Below are positions 24,235-36,659 of a DNA stretch of 64,000 nt, in pieces. Source of the stretch: Cruorifilaria tuberocauda (lineage: Eukaryota; Nematoda; Chromadorea; Rhabditida; Onchocercidae); contig JABVXU010000073.1 of the NCBI GenBank assembly GCA_013365365.1, forward strand, positions 1 through 64,000, read 5' to 3'. Every line of letters begins with the position of its first letter. Positions within the stretch are counted from its first letter, which is position 1. The notes beneath the pieces were generated by a model, which made no database searches, was not told where the DNA came from, and saw nothing but the letters and a program-made list of their open reading frames with translations. A program made the translations under genes and the position numbers.

Positions 24235-26124
24235 ATTAAGCTTTCATTATCTTTATTATTGCGCGACATTATTAGGATGCCGTATTATTTAGCATAATAT
24301 ATTTCTATATTTTTCGATGTTTTTATTCTGAAAACCCTGATATTAGATTTCTCATTGAAATCCTGAATATCGCAGTTGTAAAGTTTATGTGTGAAAAATT
24401 TTTTGTCCACTAATAGGATTGTAACATTCTTCTAAAAATTCTTTAGCCGTTTACCGTTTTATTTGCCAATGTCAGTGGGTGAGCGGTCTTAATCCAGGAA
24501 ATTAAACCTTTTAAACATTTGGAGTTTAAGGTTCAACTGTTGATTCTTTGCAGAGATTTTGTGTAAATTGATATCTCCTTTCACATTAGACTGTTGACAT
24601 CATATGATAGTTCTTTTTTTAATTATGAAACTGTGATTACTTTATTTAAAAAGCATCGCGAATGTGCGGAGTTATTCCAACCTAAAGATTAGAGAGATGA
24701 TATTGAATAATAATTGATGTATATTTTTTCATTTGCTTCAACAGATTAGATATTTCTTTGATTGTTTCTAGTTGAATTTTTCCTCGAGATATTATTATAT
24801 TTTTATTTTGTCATTGCAAATTTTGCTGATGTTTTTACTTTATAGAGATATTTATATTTTTGCTTTCATGTGCTGTGTGTTAGGTTTTAAGTTATGTCAT
24901 TTTTTGACCAAATTGTGCATGTGTCTTTTCATTGATATTTATTGTATGTTTTATTTTTTTATTTTGTTTTTGCATGGGTCAGTATTCTAATGTGATCTCA
25001 GTGCTCAATGAACTTTCTACATAAATTGCCACTCAGGGAATCTACTTCGTGTGTCATGTATTACAGACTACGTGAAATAATATGAAGATTTTAAATGAAA
25101 CTTGGGATTTATTTATTAAGTTCAGATGCTAAGTTTCCATCAAAATATTGGCTCCTTCGCCAGTAGTTCACTTCGAATTGTCTGATAACACAACATATTG
25201 GCGTTATGATGTTTATGGCCTTGCATAGTGTCAGCTGTGAGAAAATTCATTAGATCATTAGAACTCTCGAATCACTTGAAATATGTTTGGTTTATTCTAT
25301 ACGTAAGATATCTCTGTAAGAAGGTACATGCTTTTTAGGAGTGATCAATATCATTTTCGCCTCTAACGATATTTAATTTTCATAATTGTTGGTGGTAGAC
25401 TGTTTACCTGTGGATACCTCTTACCTTCTCGATATCCCAAACCTTTTTTAATACGTGAAGTTACCTTACCTTAATACGTTTTAATACACGAACATGTAAT
25501 ACGTTAAAACTATTAAGACGAATCGACTTGGAAACTTACGTGAAAAATAAAGCAATCCTGATTTTTTATCAGCTGGAACATTGTGAAGTATTTTACAATT
25601 TCTTCATCTATTTATGTTGAAATATATCTGGTAAAAAAATTCAAATTTGAAGTGTTGCTTGATCAGCATCCGCGCCAGAAATGAAATGCTTACTCTTATT
25701 TCAAATTTTGAAAACAAACTAAATCATTATAAAATTTAGTTAAGATATCATATTTAGAGATGATAAGGAATCCTAAATGATATCCTGTTTCCTGTTTCTG
25801 TTTCAAAATCCTGTTTCAACATTAGTTTTCATTACTCTCACTTATGTTTCGCTTCAGTTCAGTTCATTTCTCAGCATTTCCAATAACCGTGTCTCATTAT
25901 TAATTGAATAGCCTGAATGATAAAAATTATCATCAAATTTGATATCTTGAAATGAATATTTTGATTCTCATTCCACGAAAGCAGTTATAGAAAATTTTCA
26001 TTGCTTGATAATAAATCATGAAAAACAGAGATGACATATAATATTTCTTGCGAGTAATCATGTAATGCATTTTTTCGATCTTGCTTAATTTTCAATAAGA
26101 ATAATAATTTTTATAATGAAATGG

Positions 26125-26328
26125 TTAAGCAACAAATATGGGGATTTTCAAGCAACCAATAAATAAACTTAAATAATTTCTTCTTTTCGGAACAGATTTT
26201 GCGGAACTGTAAGGCGTTTTCTGAAGCATGGAAACATCAAGTACCATTTCTCTTATTATTTTGTTAAACGTTAAATGATAAGCCCAAATTTCTGCTTCAT
26301 GGCGTTGTTGTTCTTCTAATTTCGTCAT
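26125..26328 (-). CDS. Unrecognised 67-residue ORF (weak)
   Basis: The open frame starts at an ATG and begins MTKLEEQQRHEAEIWAYH, with Glu/Gln-rich helical character; it ends KIPIFVA before TAA. Its composition is more protein-like than most chance frames here. It lies head to head, 42 bases away, from the candidate gene at 26371. No family is recognised and no splice acceptor precedes it. It may be a fragment, a small gene or chance. Confidence 0.18.
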   Translation of the reverse strand: MTKLEEQQRHEAEIWAYHLTFNKIIREMVLDVSMLQKTPYSSAKSVPKRRNYLSLFIGCLKIPIFVA

Positions 26329-26370
26329 CGATAATTATGAAAATGATTAAGTTTCAGTTGTACAAAATAA

Positions 26371-26575
26371 ATGGAATCAATAGCTATCGACTGCTTAATT
26401 AAACAGTTCAAACATCACTTCACACTGCATCAAAATCTGCTTGATAATGAATTATGTCCACCGTTCAACTACAAGGTTGGCTGGCATTTCTTTACTATTC
26501 CTTATTCATTAATTATTACTCATTGTGCTCTCTCAGCATAATGTGGTTCTTTTTGGAATTTTAATGACCCATTGA
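26371..26575 (+). CDS. Possible two-exon small protein, 47 residues (weak)
   Basis: Exon 1 (26371-26475) starts MESIAIDCLIKQFKHHF and ends at AAG|GTTGGC. Exon 2 (26537-26575) follows a strong acceptor (CTCTCTCAG) and joins in phase, ending ILMTH-stop. The intron would be 61 bases. TTTCAG at 26352-26357 sits 13 bases before the ATG and could be a trans-splice acceptor. These coincident signals support a real transcript, but the product is not recognised and is very short. Confidence 0.28.
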
Positions 26576-29500
26576 GTAAAAAGAAAAATCGGCAAGAGAT
26601 GTTTGGGAGCAGATTTTTCAGGAATCATGTTTTGTGCACTGTCCACTATTGTAGAACAATTGATAAAATTCCGATGACTTGTACATCTTTTCGAAAGATT
26701 TTTTCCGTGCAATCGATGGAATTGATAAATACAAAGAGAACCTTCATTCAATCACGACATTAATAAATGACATCTAATAAAATTTATGGGGAAAAAAATT
26801 ATATCCACTTTATTCTTTGAATCATGGGTGATCTGAACTGTTGAAACCAGTGACAATTTTTGACGCACTAACCTATCTCTAACTTTGAATAGTATACGCT
26901 AAGTTTCCATTATTACGATTCAAGTAGTTGTCAATAGGAACGAAGTAGGTTGTAGTGATCAATCAAATTCAACCAACGAGTTGAAGGGAGTACAAAATAT
27001 TAGAGCTCAATTCTGTACCTTTGTTATATTTAATTATCCTCTATATTCATTGTTTGCAGCACTCTTATTTGGTCTCTTGAAATCTCAAAAAAATTTCTTC
27101 ATGATCCAATTTTTTTTAAATCCCTTCTTGATGTTCTAAAATCAATTATTACAAACAGAAATGTAATCATATGTGGGGGGTAAAGTTTAGACATAATCAA
27201 AGGAACAACAGATGTGTGGAGGATGACAATTTCATCACAATTTATATCATAAAGGTATAGATCTAGTTAAGATAAAATTCAATGAGTGACAGAGTAGATT
27301 ACAGTAATTACGTAATTAAGATTACAGTAATTAAAATAAATGACGAATGAACTCATAAATGTTAATAGAAATGACAAAAGATCGGAAGGTGGAAGGTGGG
27401 AGGTGATCTCAATTCAAAATATATAATCAGGTTTCCGTATAGAGATGAAGAAAGCAATCATCCAAAAAGAAACAGGTTAATGCTTTCTCTTTTTGAAAGA
27501 ACTCAAAGTAAAATTTTCATCGTAGGTTGTTAATCAAATTTATTCGCTAGAGAAATAGTCGTATACATGGATTTATTCGTAATATCATCCAACTTCTTCA
27601 TATTATGATTTATTACTAGTATTTTGCTGTGAATTTTACATCTCACTCTCTATAGTTTGCGACTATTAGATCTTTGTCCAAGTTTATTGATAGAACGGCA
27701 GATTGCAGATTGATTCGACCATATATTGTGCAGGGGCATATTTCGAACAATTTCAAATTTTCCTACTTTATGTCTGCGATATTTTTGCGAAAATTCTCCT
27801 CGATACGTCGTCGAAAAGCACTTAAAAAATTCACTTTGGTTTCCATTGATTGATTTGCTATTTATTTGCAATTTTATGATTTTATATACCGATTATGATT
27901 GCATGGAGGAAATTTGATTGCCGTAGAATGATTGATTGGATCACGAAAGAGAATATAAGGCATCTCCACAGGGTCACCACTGATTTGGAGTTGCATGACG
28001 AATATTAGTTGAAAAGAGGGATACATGAGGATTTCAGTTCGGAAAATTGAATTTTGATCAACAGCTAAATCGCTGACATTTTCTGTTATATTTTTTCATT
28101 TACTTTAACAGGAAAAATTTCCATTTTTCTCGCTCCTATTCAGGTGAAGCAAAGTAGTTTCCCTTCGCAATGGTCAGAAGATTTTAAGCAAGTCAGCAGA
28201 ATTTAAAAGCTTACCCTTGGAAAATTTTGGTGAAGTTTTTGATTTTTAAATAATAAGAAGCAAATCCTAATTTTACTGTTCGGATGTTTTTTTTAATGAA
28301 ATGGATTGGATTAGTTGCAACTGTGAGAAGCGGCAGTAGATGTTTTTACTGTTAGTTTACTGGCTAATTTGACGTATTTTTATTCACTTCATCTATTCAT
28401 GGAAATAGTAAGCCTTAAAAAAATAAAATAAGCTTAAGAAAAAAAAGAACTTCACCAAAATTTCCGATTTGTGCATCACACCAGTAAGGAAAACTTAGCA
28501 ATAAAAAGTGAGAATTATGAATTATGAAATTTAGACTGAACATTTTTGAATCCATATATCCTATGATAATAAACAAGAAAAAGGAAAAATTCAAAAGTCT
28601 TCCTGCAATAAAATTTTAGTATACTGAAATGTATTCGATTAAAAAAATTTGTTGCAATTTTGTGAATTTTTTGTTAACTATTATGGAAATAATTTTAAAT
28701 TTGAATTTTCAAATTTATCGAACCAGTTTTGTTAAGTTTTTCATTTATATTGAAATTTTTTGTTCCTAATCATTACCATGGTAGTTAACAGAAAAATATT
28801 TTGTAATATAATTAAGAAAATGATTCTCTCTCGCCTCACTGCTCGTTAAAATTGGAAATCTTGAAAAGTGAGATAATATTTTGCAAGAAAAGAAATTATA
28901 TTCCAAGGTCTGCATAAAACAACCAATAATGGAATCAACAAGACTTAAGTATTTCAGATATGAATGTAGTATTTAATTTCAACAAACAAGTCAAAGAAAA
29001 CAAAATGAGACTGTGAAAACTAAGTTTGAGAAATTTTCACAACAAAGCAAGCAGTCAGTGTGTTGATATGTACATATATGTGCGATCGTGCATATATGTG
29101 TGTGTAAACGCTTATATTTCTTTGTAGTGCAAAATGGTAAAAATAGCTAATTAAGAAACTAGTTTCGAATTTTTATTGGCATATGGAAAACAAAACATCC
29201 AAATAAGAAAGAAACAGATGTATGTATTTGATTCAAAAGTGAACTGGTTTCACCAGTAAATTTCTTCTCCCACATTTTGAAAAATTTCCGAGTTTTTTTC
29301 CTTACAATTAAGCAACACAACAATTTTAAAGCTAAAAAGCAACAAAATTGACTCATATTTCAATAACTAACAAATATTTCGTGTTTTTTCCACTCTGTTG
29401 CAAAGTTGTGTATGCCAGTCATTTTCATACCAATTTGTCTTATTTATTTATAGAGAAAGATTTAAGTGAAAATAACAAGTAAACAAAACAATTACCAAAT

Positions 29501-30456
29501 TGATTGGAGGTCAGTACGAATTAAGCTACACATGCAACTGCAGCAACTAAGAGTTTTCCTCCTTCTTCATTTCCATTCCTTAGAGGATCAGAATTCGATA
29601 TACGCTCTTTTCCAGTGCCATAGCTTGTCACGTACTAAATTATAATTACCTACTCATTCAACCTGCTAATTAACTTCGGTAAAAAGTTGGATTTTTAATT
29701 AGTGACGGATTTTCGTTAACTAAACTTATACAATAAGATAAGGCGTTGCAATCTCTGCTAAAGAATGCATGCATCGACAAAATCCCAAAAAGTTGGACAA
29801 GGAGTGAAAACAATTTCATTGAACTATCTCATGAAACGTTAGTTCATTTTTGGCAAGGGCAAATCCATTCATCCCTAAACATTCCACGAAAAATCAATAA
29901 TGAGAAAGATTGTAAGTAGGTATGTGTGTGTGTATAGAATGTATGCATGTAAAATTAATTCACTGTTTTCTTCTGCTCTTAGAGCCGCAAGAAAACGAGA
30001 TAATGTGCCACCTGAATGTGTTAGTATTGCCGGTTAACATTCCTTTAAAACAGGTATCACAAGCGGCTGTATGTTGTTGAATTGGTAACTGTAGCACCGA
30101 GTGCAACGCAAGCAACCACACTCACTCAGTACGTTATCTTCAAGGTAGCTTGTACCTTTCGTCCATGCTCACCACTAGCCGTATCGACGGTGTGCGCACA
30201 CGGTGAAGATACACAACATGAAGAGAGACTATTTGCTGGAGGAGGGTACCCACCGATTAATTAACCAGTTTTCAAAACGGATCAGTACTTCATGTTTCCA
30301 TCTTCAAAATTAAAAAAAAAGGAGAAGGGGAAAAAGGGTTTCATCAGTTTGATTTGCGGTAGAAAATGGGAGGACCGTGAGATGAGGACGAATTGTCAGA
30401 TTGTTTTCGGGGCGGAGAGTGAAGAACAGACAAAAGAATGAAATGCCACAAAATGC

Positions 30457-30466
30457 TATAAAAATA
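30457..30466 (+). promoter_or_regulatory. TATA box of the collagen gene
   Basis: TATAAAAATA starts 48 bases before the collagen ATG at 30505, the expected position for a highly expressed, moult-regulated gene with a short leader. Transcription would begin near 30485-30495. Confidence 0.7.
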
Positions 30467-30504
30467 GGGGTAGTCGAAGTGGTCAAACAGCACTCTCAAA
30501 AGTC

Positions 30505-32452
30505 ATGCATGAGGCGAAAATTATCGCATTCGTTGCTGCAACGTGCAGTGCCATAGCAATTTTGTCATGTGTGGTAGTGATACCATCACTCTATAATGCT
30601 ATCAATGAGGTAATGTTTCCGGATTATCATAGTCTTTTGCATCATAAAATTTCGATATTCTTTCACTCATCTTGCTTATCACTGAATTAACGTCATCTCA
30701 TACTCTCTTTTATAATCCTGTCACGAATTACTTTTAATTGATGTGTATTTACCCTAATGAATATAACTTGATCGGGTTCTTTTATTTCCACTTCTATTTT
30801 TAATTCCAGTTATTGATTTTTATATTAATTTTTGTTTTTAATCCGATCAGTAAAAAACAACATTTTGTAATTCAATAATGAGATACATCGGTTAATGTGA
30901 TTGCTTGGGAATTTAGGGATATTCTCCCTTTCAAAAACCACTGCTCGCTCTATCCGCTATTAATCTGTTACTAAACTAAATTTTATTGAATCAAAAATTT
31001 TGAAATCACGCTGAATTCGAAACGCTGCAAATTTAATTCTTGAAAACTTCGAAATTATTGATTCAAAATTTATTTTCTTTGCAGTAAGTGGGTTAGAAAA
31101 GTATTCACTGGTAAAGGCGAATTCAGCCACTGCAAGTGAATGTTTTCATGACCCATAAAAAGATCGTTTTTTTTCATGATATGACCGATTTTGAAAACAT
31201 TGGTCCTCCAGACCTTTTCTTTTTCTGTATACAAAAATTTAGATGTTCATGCTCCTGATAAATTAAATTGTAACTCATAAAAGTTAATGACACCAGTTTC
31301 TGTGTTTGAGTCATTAAAATTCAAAATTTCTTCAATTCGAGAATCTCACATCGAAAAATTTTCTGCATTAAACAGAATAGTAAAATACGTATAACGTTAA
31401 TTAACGATTCTTACTTTCTAGTCAAGGTTAAGAAGACTTCAGATTCAAATTCCATCTTCAAAAATCATTGATTTTGACAGGTACATGATGCGGTATTAGA
31501 TGGTGTGCAAGTTTTTCGCGTCGAAACTGACTCAGCGTGGACTGAGCTCATGGATGTACAAATTAGTGTGACACCACCGAGTAAACCACGCGAAAACCCC
31601 TTTAAAAGCATTTTCCGTAAGAAGAGGCAGGATTTCTCTGGTTTACCGGATTACTGTCACTGTGAACCGATCAAAATCACTTGTCCTCCAGGACCGGCCG
31701 GTCCACCTGGTGAAGCAGGAAAGGATGGGCGTAAGTTTTTATATATCGTTATAAATAATTCATAAATTAGCGTGTGTGCATAATTTTTCTGATTTAGAAT
31801 CTTGTTCGTGCTCAATTTTCTAATCGCTTTAGAATGTTATCAATATTTTCTGCTTTTGTATTTCTAATTCTATTTGTGAAATTTAACATCTGTTTGGATC
31901 ATTTTTGCAGCACCCGGACCACCTGGACCTCCAGGAGAAGACAATTCAGTAACATTTTCACCGATGACATGTCCTCCTGTTGACACCTCTTGTATCAAAT
32001 GTCCCGCAGGCCCAGCTGGACCACCAGGAATGGTTGGTGAACCAGGACCAGCAGGACCCGATGGTCCACCAGGATTGCCAGGATTATCAGGAAATGGAGG
32101 TAGACCTGGACCACCAGGACCAGTCGGTGATGCGGGCCAACCAGGATCAATAGGACCACCAGGTGAAGCAGGACCACCCGGAAAAGACGGACAGAGAGGG
32201 AGAGGTACACCAGGACCTCGGGGACCGACTGGACCACCAGGAGCACCTGGTTCCGCTGGTCCAAGTGGTGAAAAAGGAGCAGATGGACAACCAGGTTCCT
32301 CAGGACCAGCCGGTCCTCCAGGAAAAGATGGATATCCTGGAGGAGAAGGTAAACCTGGATTACCTGGTGGTCCTGGTCTTCCAGGAAATGATGCAGCATA
32401 TTGTCCATGTCCTCCACGTTCTGCTGTATTCATCAGTCGTTTCATCCAGTAA
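30505..32452 (+). CDS. Nematode cuticle collagen
   Basis: Three exons (30505-30609, 31481-31730, 31911-32452) give 298 residues. The order is that of cuticle collagens: an N-terminal hydrophobic segment ([20 protein letters not shown]) acting as signal or membrane anchor, a conserved non-collagen block with [13 protein letters not shown], a subtilisin/furin site FRKKRQD near residue 77, a cysteine cluster [10 protein letters not shown], a short Gly-X-Y tract, an interruption with [11 protein letters not shown], a long Gly-X-Y tract (GPPG, GKDG and similar repeats), and a short C-terminal tail with YCPCPP. The cysteines form the inter-chain bonds of the cuticle matrix made by the hypodermis. 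Proline codons are largely CCA and glycine codons GGA, as in nematode collagens. The start is the only ATG downstream of the TATA box. The particular col family member is not identified. Confidence 0.95.
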
Positions 32453-32568
32453 CGAAAACTTCTAAGCTTATTTCCAAGAAGTTTACAATGATCAACGATA
32501 AAAGATGAGTAATAACACTATTACCGAGATTTTTTGATGAAAAATTTTTAAAATTCAATAAGGAAGTC

Positions 32569-32574
32569 AATAAA
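32569..32574 (+). other. Poly(A) signal of the collagen gene
   Basis: AATAAA lies about 117 bases past the collagen stop codon, the nearest canonical signal downstream of it. Confidence 0.6.
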
Positions 32575-34338
32575 ATTTGTATGATATGTGAAGGAAAGAA
32601 AGCATGATAATGCCAAAAATATTTATCTGAAATAATAGTGGCTGCTTTGACGAATCATGACAAACGGTACAGATACAGAGTCATGTAGTCATTTAATAAC
32701 AAATTTTATAAAGAAAAATGAATTTTGCATTTGATTATTGAAAAAACAGGTCTAGAAGTAGGAAACTATGCTATGCTATCCGTGCTGAAGAAATATCCAA
32801 GCATGTTCTGGGTAACATAATTTTAGCTGCTCGAAACTAAGTAATTTGGCACTTATAATAGTTTCAATATCTATTTTTCTATCTGCAAAATTTTACATTA
32901 AATTGCAGTTTTTGGATATGAGCTCAAATTCGAACTTATGCTGATATCAAAATTGGAAGCGTTGTATTATGAAATATAGCTTCCCCATTAGATAGAGAGC
33001 TTGTTGTAAATTTACAATACACCTTTAATTTTTCTTAAACTAGGTTTCCGCAAATGTTTTGCCAATTAACCAATTTATGGAAAGGAGAAAAGGACAGGAT
33101 TTTGTTGACTGTTTTGAGAACAAATCTTCTAACAATTCCAGCAGGCTACTGAAAGTTTTGTATGTGGCAAGTATGTGGCAACACATAATAAGCATACATC
33201 CTACCCATTTTAATATTTTCAATGTTTCGAATATCTGAAATTCTGTCTTGCGATCGTAGATTTTTTTACCGAAAAAATATATTTCAAACAAATCTTTCTG
33301 GACGTCTCAACTTTGATGAAGTTATGTTGTAAATTTACGGCATGTTTAAAAGGTGAAACTATTCTGATGCTATTCTGGAAAGACGAAGAGTAATAATAGG
33401 CGCAATTGTGGATAGCGATTATTGATTATAAAATGGAAAAAATCAAGTGACAATAAGATCTAGTATTTTCTTAAAAAGTAACTGCACGCAACACATACCA
33501 AGCACTTTCAGATATTCATGAAGACTGATCGTGTTTTCTCCCCTGAACTGCATCAAATCAGTCGATTAATGTCCAATATCAAATTTAAAAATTCGCTAGT
33601 GTTATCGCGAGTATATTTATTACAGAATTGGTCCATCTGGCAATTGAATAAGGTTGACGAAGAGAAGTGAAAGAATACATAAGTCCCTTTTGTTCTACAG
33701 AAATTGGTGTAACAAGAACTGATTACAAGTGAAAATGAGTACCATTTTTACAATCACTGAAGACAATAGCACTTGACAGTGAGGACAAAAGCCTTATCGA
33801 CAAGCAGGAAATGGCTGTAATCCATGGAAAAAGCATTTTCCGTTTTTTCAAAAAGATTTTCTAAAGCTAAGACTTTCTAAAAATTTTAGATGAAAGTTGA
33901 CGTTTCTTTGCGACCATTTTTCCGATTACTGAATTTCATGATCGAATCTTTGTACACCAATTTATCAACATTTTTTCTGACGAAACCAAAATATTTTCTA
34001 GTTTTGATGAAACAAATGAAACTGACAGGATGTAAAATTAAATGACTTACTAGCCGATTAAAGTAAAGATTGCGACGGTCAGCAGCAAAGATCCATTTGG
34101 ACGGGAAAAAGAGCTATGAGAACGACGATAAGCCGACTTACATCACTTGCTGTTGGGGCTCCTATAAAGCGCGCAATTTAAAATGGTCCCGGATCGATTT
34201 CATGGTTACGGTTGGTTGGTCTTGTACGGACTTTTTGTGGTCATTATTTAGTCAGGTGGCTGGGGTCTGGTGCTACTTATCAAGGTTTGGGATGAACTTC
34301 AGGTCATTCTAGTACGATATTGGCTTGTTCATTATTAA
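32575..34338. other. Intergenic interval upstream of Hikeshi
   Basis: No gene was recognised. Open frames at 33040-33291 (-) and 34070-34312 (+) have no splice or family support. Sequence at 34070-34300 is less AT-rich and may contain the promoter of the Hikeshi gene; CTTCAG and TTCTAG shortly before its ATG are possible trans-splice acceptors. Confidence 0.45.
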
Positions 34339-36038
34339 ATGGAGAATCAACAGCCAAAAGTGTTTGGAGTGATTGTGGCTGGTCGTCCGGTAAGGCATAC
34401 CATATATCGTTTTTTAAATGCACAATAGGATTTGACTTTCGCATTTTATATTGTATATGACGATGGGAAAACATCCATGAGTACTTGTGTGAGCTAATCT
34501 ATTATTATTAAATGAAGATTCAACAGTCAAAAGTGTTTGGAATAATTTAGCTGTCTTCGTGTCTTCGTCTTTAAAAATTTTTTCATAATACCTGTTTCTC
34601 TTAAAGCCGTCTGAATAAATTATTTTTTTAACAGTGTTGTTTTCCTTTATTTTCCTGTTCAATTTGTAGATCCAGACAGATTTTGTTCAAGTAAGCAGAA
34701 CAGAATTTGTTGTTGAAGTAGCTAATTCTGGTTCAGCGAATCATGTTGTGGTATTCCTGACAGGCATTGCACCATTTCCTGCGGACATAGGCGGCACCGG
34801 TATGTGGTCACATTTATCGCGGTAAATTTTATTAGTTATTAAGTTCGTTATACTGAACGATGGATCTTAGTTAAACTCATTTAGTTTATATTCGGTGGCC
34901 AAAAATCGGAGCGGAGACGAATTGGCTACCTCGGATACATTGCTAATGATAAGCCAAGCACGATGCATTAAATAACATAACGTAATGAAATCATTTCAAA
35001 ATTCATCCAAAGAGAGAGGGTTCGAGATGCATAATTCCTAATTAATTATGGCTTTTAGTTTATATTCGGTGGCCAAAAATCGGAGCGGAGACAAATTGGC
35101 ATTACCTCGGATACATTGCTAATGATAAGCCAAGCGCAATATTTCGAGTTGCTCAAGTATAAATTTGAGTTAATAGGAAGTAGAGTTCTGAGATACTTTT
35201 TTATGAGGAACAATGAATAAAAATTTTTTGAAAGAAATAAATTTGCTTATAGCTATTAAAGAATTAGAGATTTCTTTAAAAATTGGTATTCTTGCTAGTT
35301 TAGCTTCACAAAATGGATGCTGTTCATGGTGGTCTGTTCATATCGAACATATCGACGAATGGGAATGCAGCTGGCAATGCTCAGATTGGCATCAGTGTAG
35401 AACCACTTACAGTTATCACAAGTAAAGTTCCTGCTGAGGGGACGGCAATTAGTCAGCAGGTATGGTATGATCTAGGAAAACTTTGGGAAATATGTAACGC
35501 AATGTGGAATCGAATATGGTTGAATTGAGTTGAACCGTTTTGAGATATTTGTCCGAATATAGCAATAGCAAAGCGACCAGCAAACCAAAAAAAAACCTTT
35601 TTGGTTGATAAATGAGTAAATAATACTGAAATTTGAAATAATGTTGGGCTTATCGGTAGATTCATATCTTATGACTTGATATTTAACTTTAAAATTTATT
35701 CTTGAGGTCTCTAAGCGACCTCGTATATGGTGAAATATTGGCTTTCTGCAAAGGAAATGAAACTACAAATGTTGGTATTATGTAATGTTGGGTAATGAAC
35801 ATATCTGAACTCACTGCTATGTAATTTTTTGGGTTTGCAGTCATCATTCATGGAGTTCGCAGAAAAGATGCTGCAAAATTTTGTTAACCATCTACAGTCA
35901 TTTGCTGTCCGTTTGCCTCGGCCGGAAAATCCTGCAGAATCTACAGACTTCATTTCAGCTTCTGCAATACAAAGTTGGTACACTAACTTTTCCCGGCGAC
36001 TACAACAAAATCCTGAATTCTGGAAATGTCTTTTATGA
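34339..36038 (+). CDS. Hikeshi (Hsp70 nuclear import carrier, OPI10/C11orf73 family)
   Basis: Five in-phase exons (34339-34389, 34670-34799, 35059-35156, 35304-35459, 35841-36038) encode 210 residues; the human protein has 197. Conserved stretches are FGVIVAGRP, NHVVVFLTGIAPFP with DIGGT, VYIRWP, YLGYIANDKPSAIF, AQIGISVEPL, the C-terminal helix FAEKMLQNFVNHLQSFA and WYTNFSRRLQQNPEFWK. Hikeshi binds ATP-loaded Hsp70 and FG-nucleoporins and carries Hsp70 into the nucleus during heat stress. The locus also contains a stop-bearing copy of exon 1 inside intron 1 and a frameshifted copy of exon 3 inside intron 2 (separate entries). The intact exon 3 was chosen because only it keeps the conserved frame. 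Confidence 0.93.
34512..34560 (+). pseudogene. Decayed duplicate of Hikeshi exon 1
   Basis: The sequence from ATG 34512 resembles exon 1 (ATG 34339) over about 45 bases, including the identical CAAAAGTGTTTGGA, with six substitutions and a one-base gap. It would read MKIQQSKVFGII and then stop at TAG. The flanking ATTATTAAATG is also shared. The two ATGs are 173 bases apart. No donor site follows, so it is not a usable alternative exon. Confidence 0.75.
34885..34962 (+). pseudogene. Frameshifted duplicate of Hikeshi exon 3
   Basis: From TTAG at 34881 this copy matches the true exon 3 (35059-35156) nearly exactly: 38 identical bases, one substitution, then loss of two bases (ATT absent as AT in TTGGC-TACC), then 33 identical bases. 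The loss shifts the frame and gives a TAA soon after. The end of exon 3 and its donor are missing. The copy starts 174 bases before the intact exon. The 3' splice site TTTAG is retained, so mis-splicing to this copy would yield a truncated product. Confidence 0.85.
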
Positions 36039-36659
36039 AGTTTACATTTTTTATATTGTCTCTGAAAAAAAAATTGTTGCAAATTGCAAAAATCGTTGCC
36101 AATATTATAATTGTCGTTCATTTTTAATTTTTCGTTTTTCAGTTTCTCGTTTAATCGTGTTCTCATTAATCATTCATATTACCATTTCACTATTTTCATT
36201 TTACTTATTGTTGTAGGAATTTCGTTCTTTAAAAATAATGTCAGAAATGTTCAGTTTATTGTTAATCCTCTCAAATATTTGTAGGACTTGACGCACCTAA
36301 TTGTAGTATATCCTTCTGACAAACTTAATTCATTATATTAAGATATTGAATTCTTTCGTTATTGTTGTTTATAGTTGGTATATCATAATTTTGGTGAAAG
36401 CGCGCCGCCGTTTTCATGTTATTGATGTTTGCCAAAGTCTTATTCGAGAGAACAAGATGTTTGTACTGAAAATTTTATTTAGTTACAGCGATTTTGTATG
36501 CTGGAACTTTATAATCAGTTATGTGTAAAATGCTTTCGAGGCTCAATTTCAATAAAATCAATTAAATATTGGGTTTCAAAAATGTTGAATTTAGGTTTAT
36601 GGTTCATCTTGTGTTTTCATCATTTACTGTTTTTGGTCTTCGACAACCTCATCACTGAC
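36039..36659. other. Interval downstream of Hikeshi
   Basis: Contains the Hikeshi 3' UTR. Open frames at 36346-36528 and 36498-36719 are hydrophobic and not recognised, and are probably chance. An AATAAA near 36551 could be a poly(A) signal. Confidence 0.4.

Larger units (their letters stand above)
24235..30456. other. Long interval with little coding evidence
   Basis: About 6 kb of AT-rich sequence between TFIIH p52 and the collagen. It contains a candidate two-exon small gene (26371-26575 +) and a divergent minus-strand ORF (26125-26328), described separately. Other open frames, such as 24772-24990 and 27650-27917, look random. A less AT-rich patch at 30060-30260 precedes the collagen promoter and holds a 12-base palindrome GTGTGCGCACAC at 30190-30201. 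Confidence 0.45.

Noticed and set aside
29982..30035. Exon-like stretch after CTGCTCTTAG reading RAARKRDNVPPECV
   Set aside because: A good acceptor and a stop are present, but no upstream exon could be joined; a chance frame is as likely.
31870..32445. Minus-strand Pro/Gly-rich frame opposite the collagen
   Set aside because: It is the antisense reflection of the Gly-X-Y repeat of the real collagen exon.
34070..34312. 80-codon frame upstream of Hikeshi
   Set aside because: It starts at TTG, has no family features and lies in the probable promoter.
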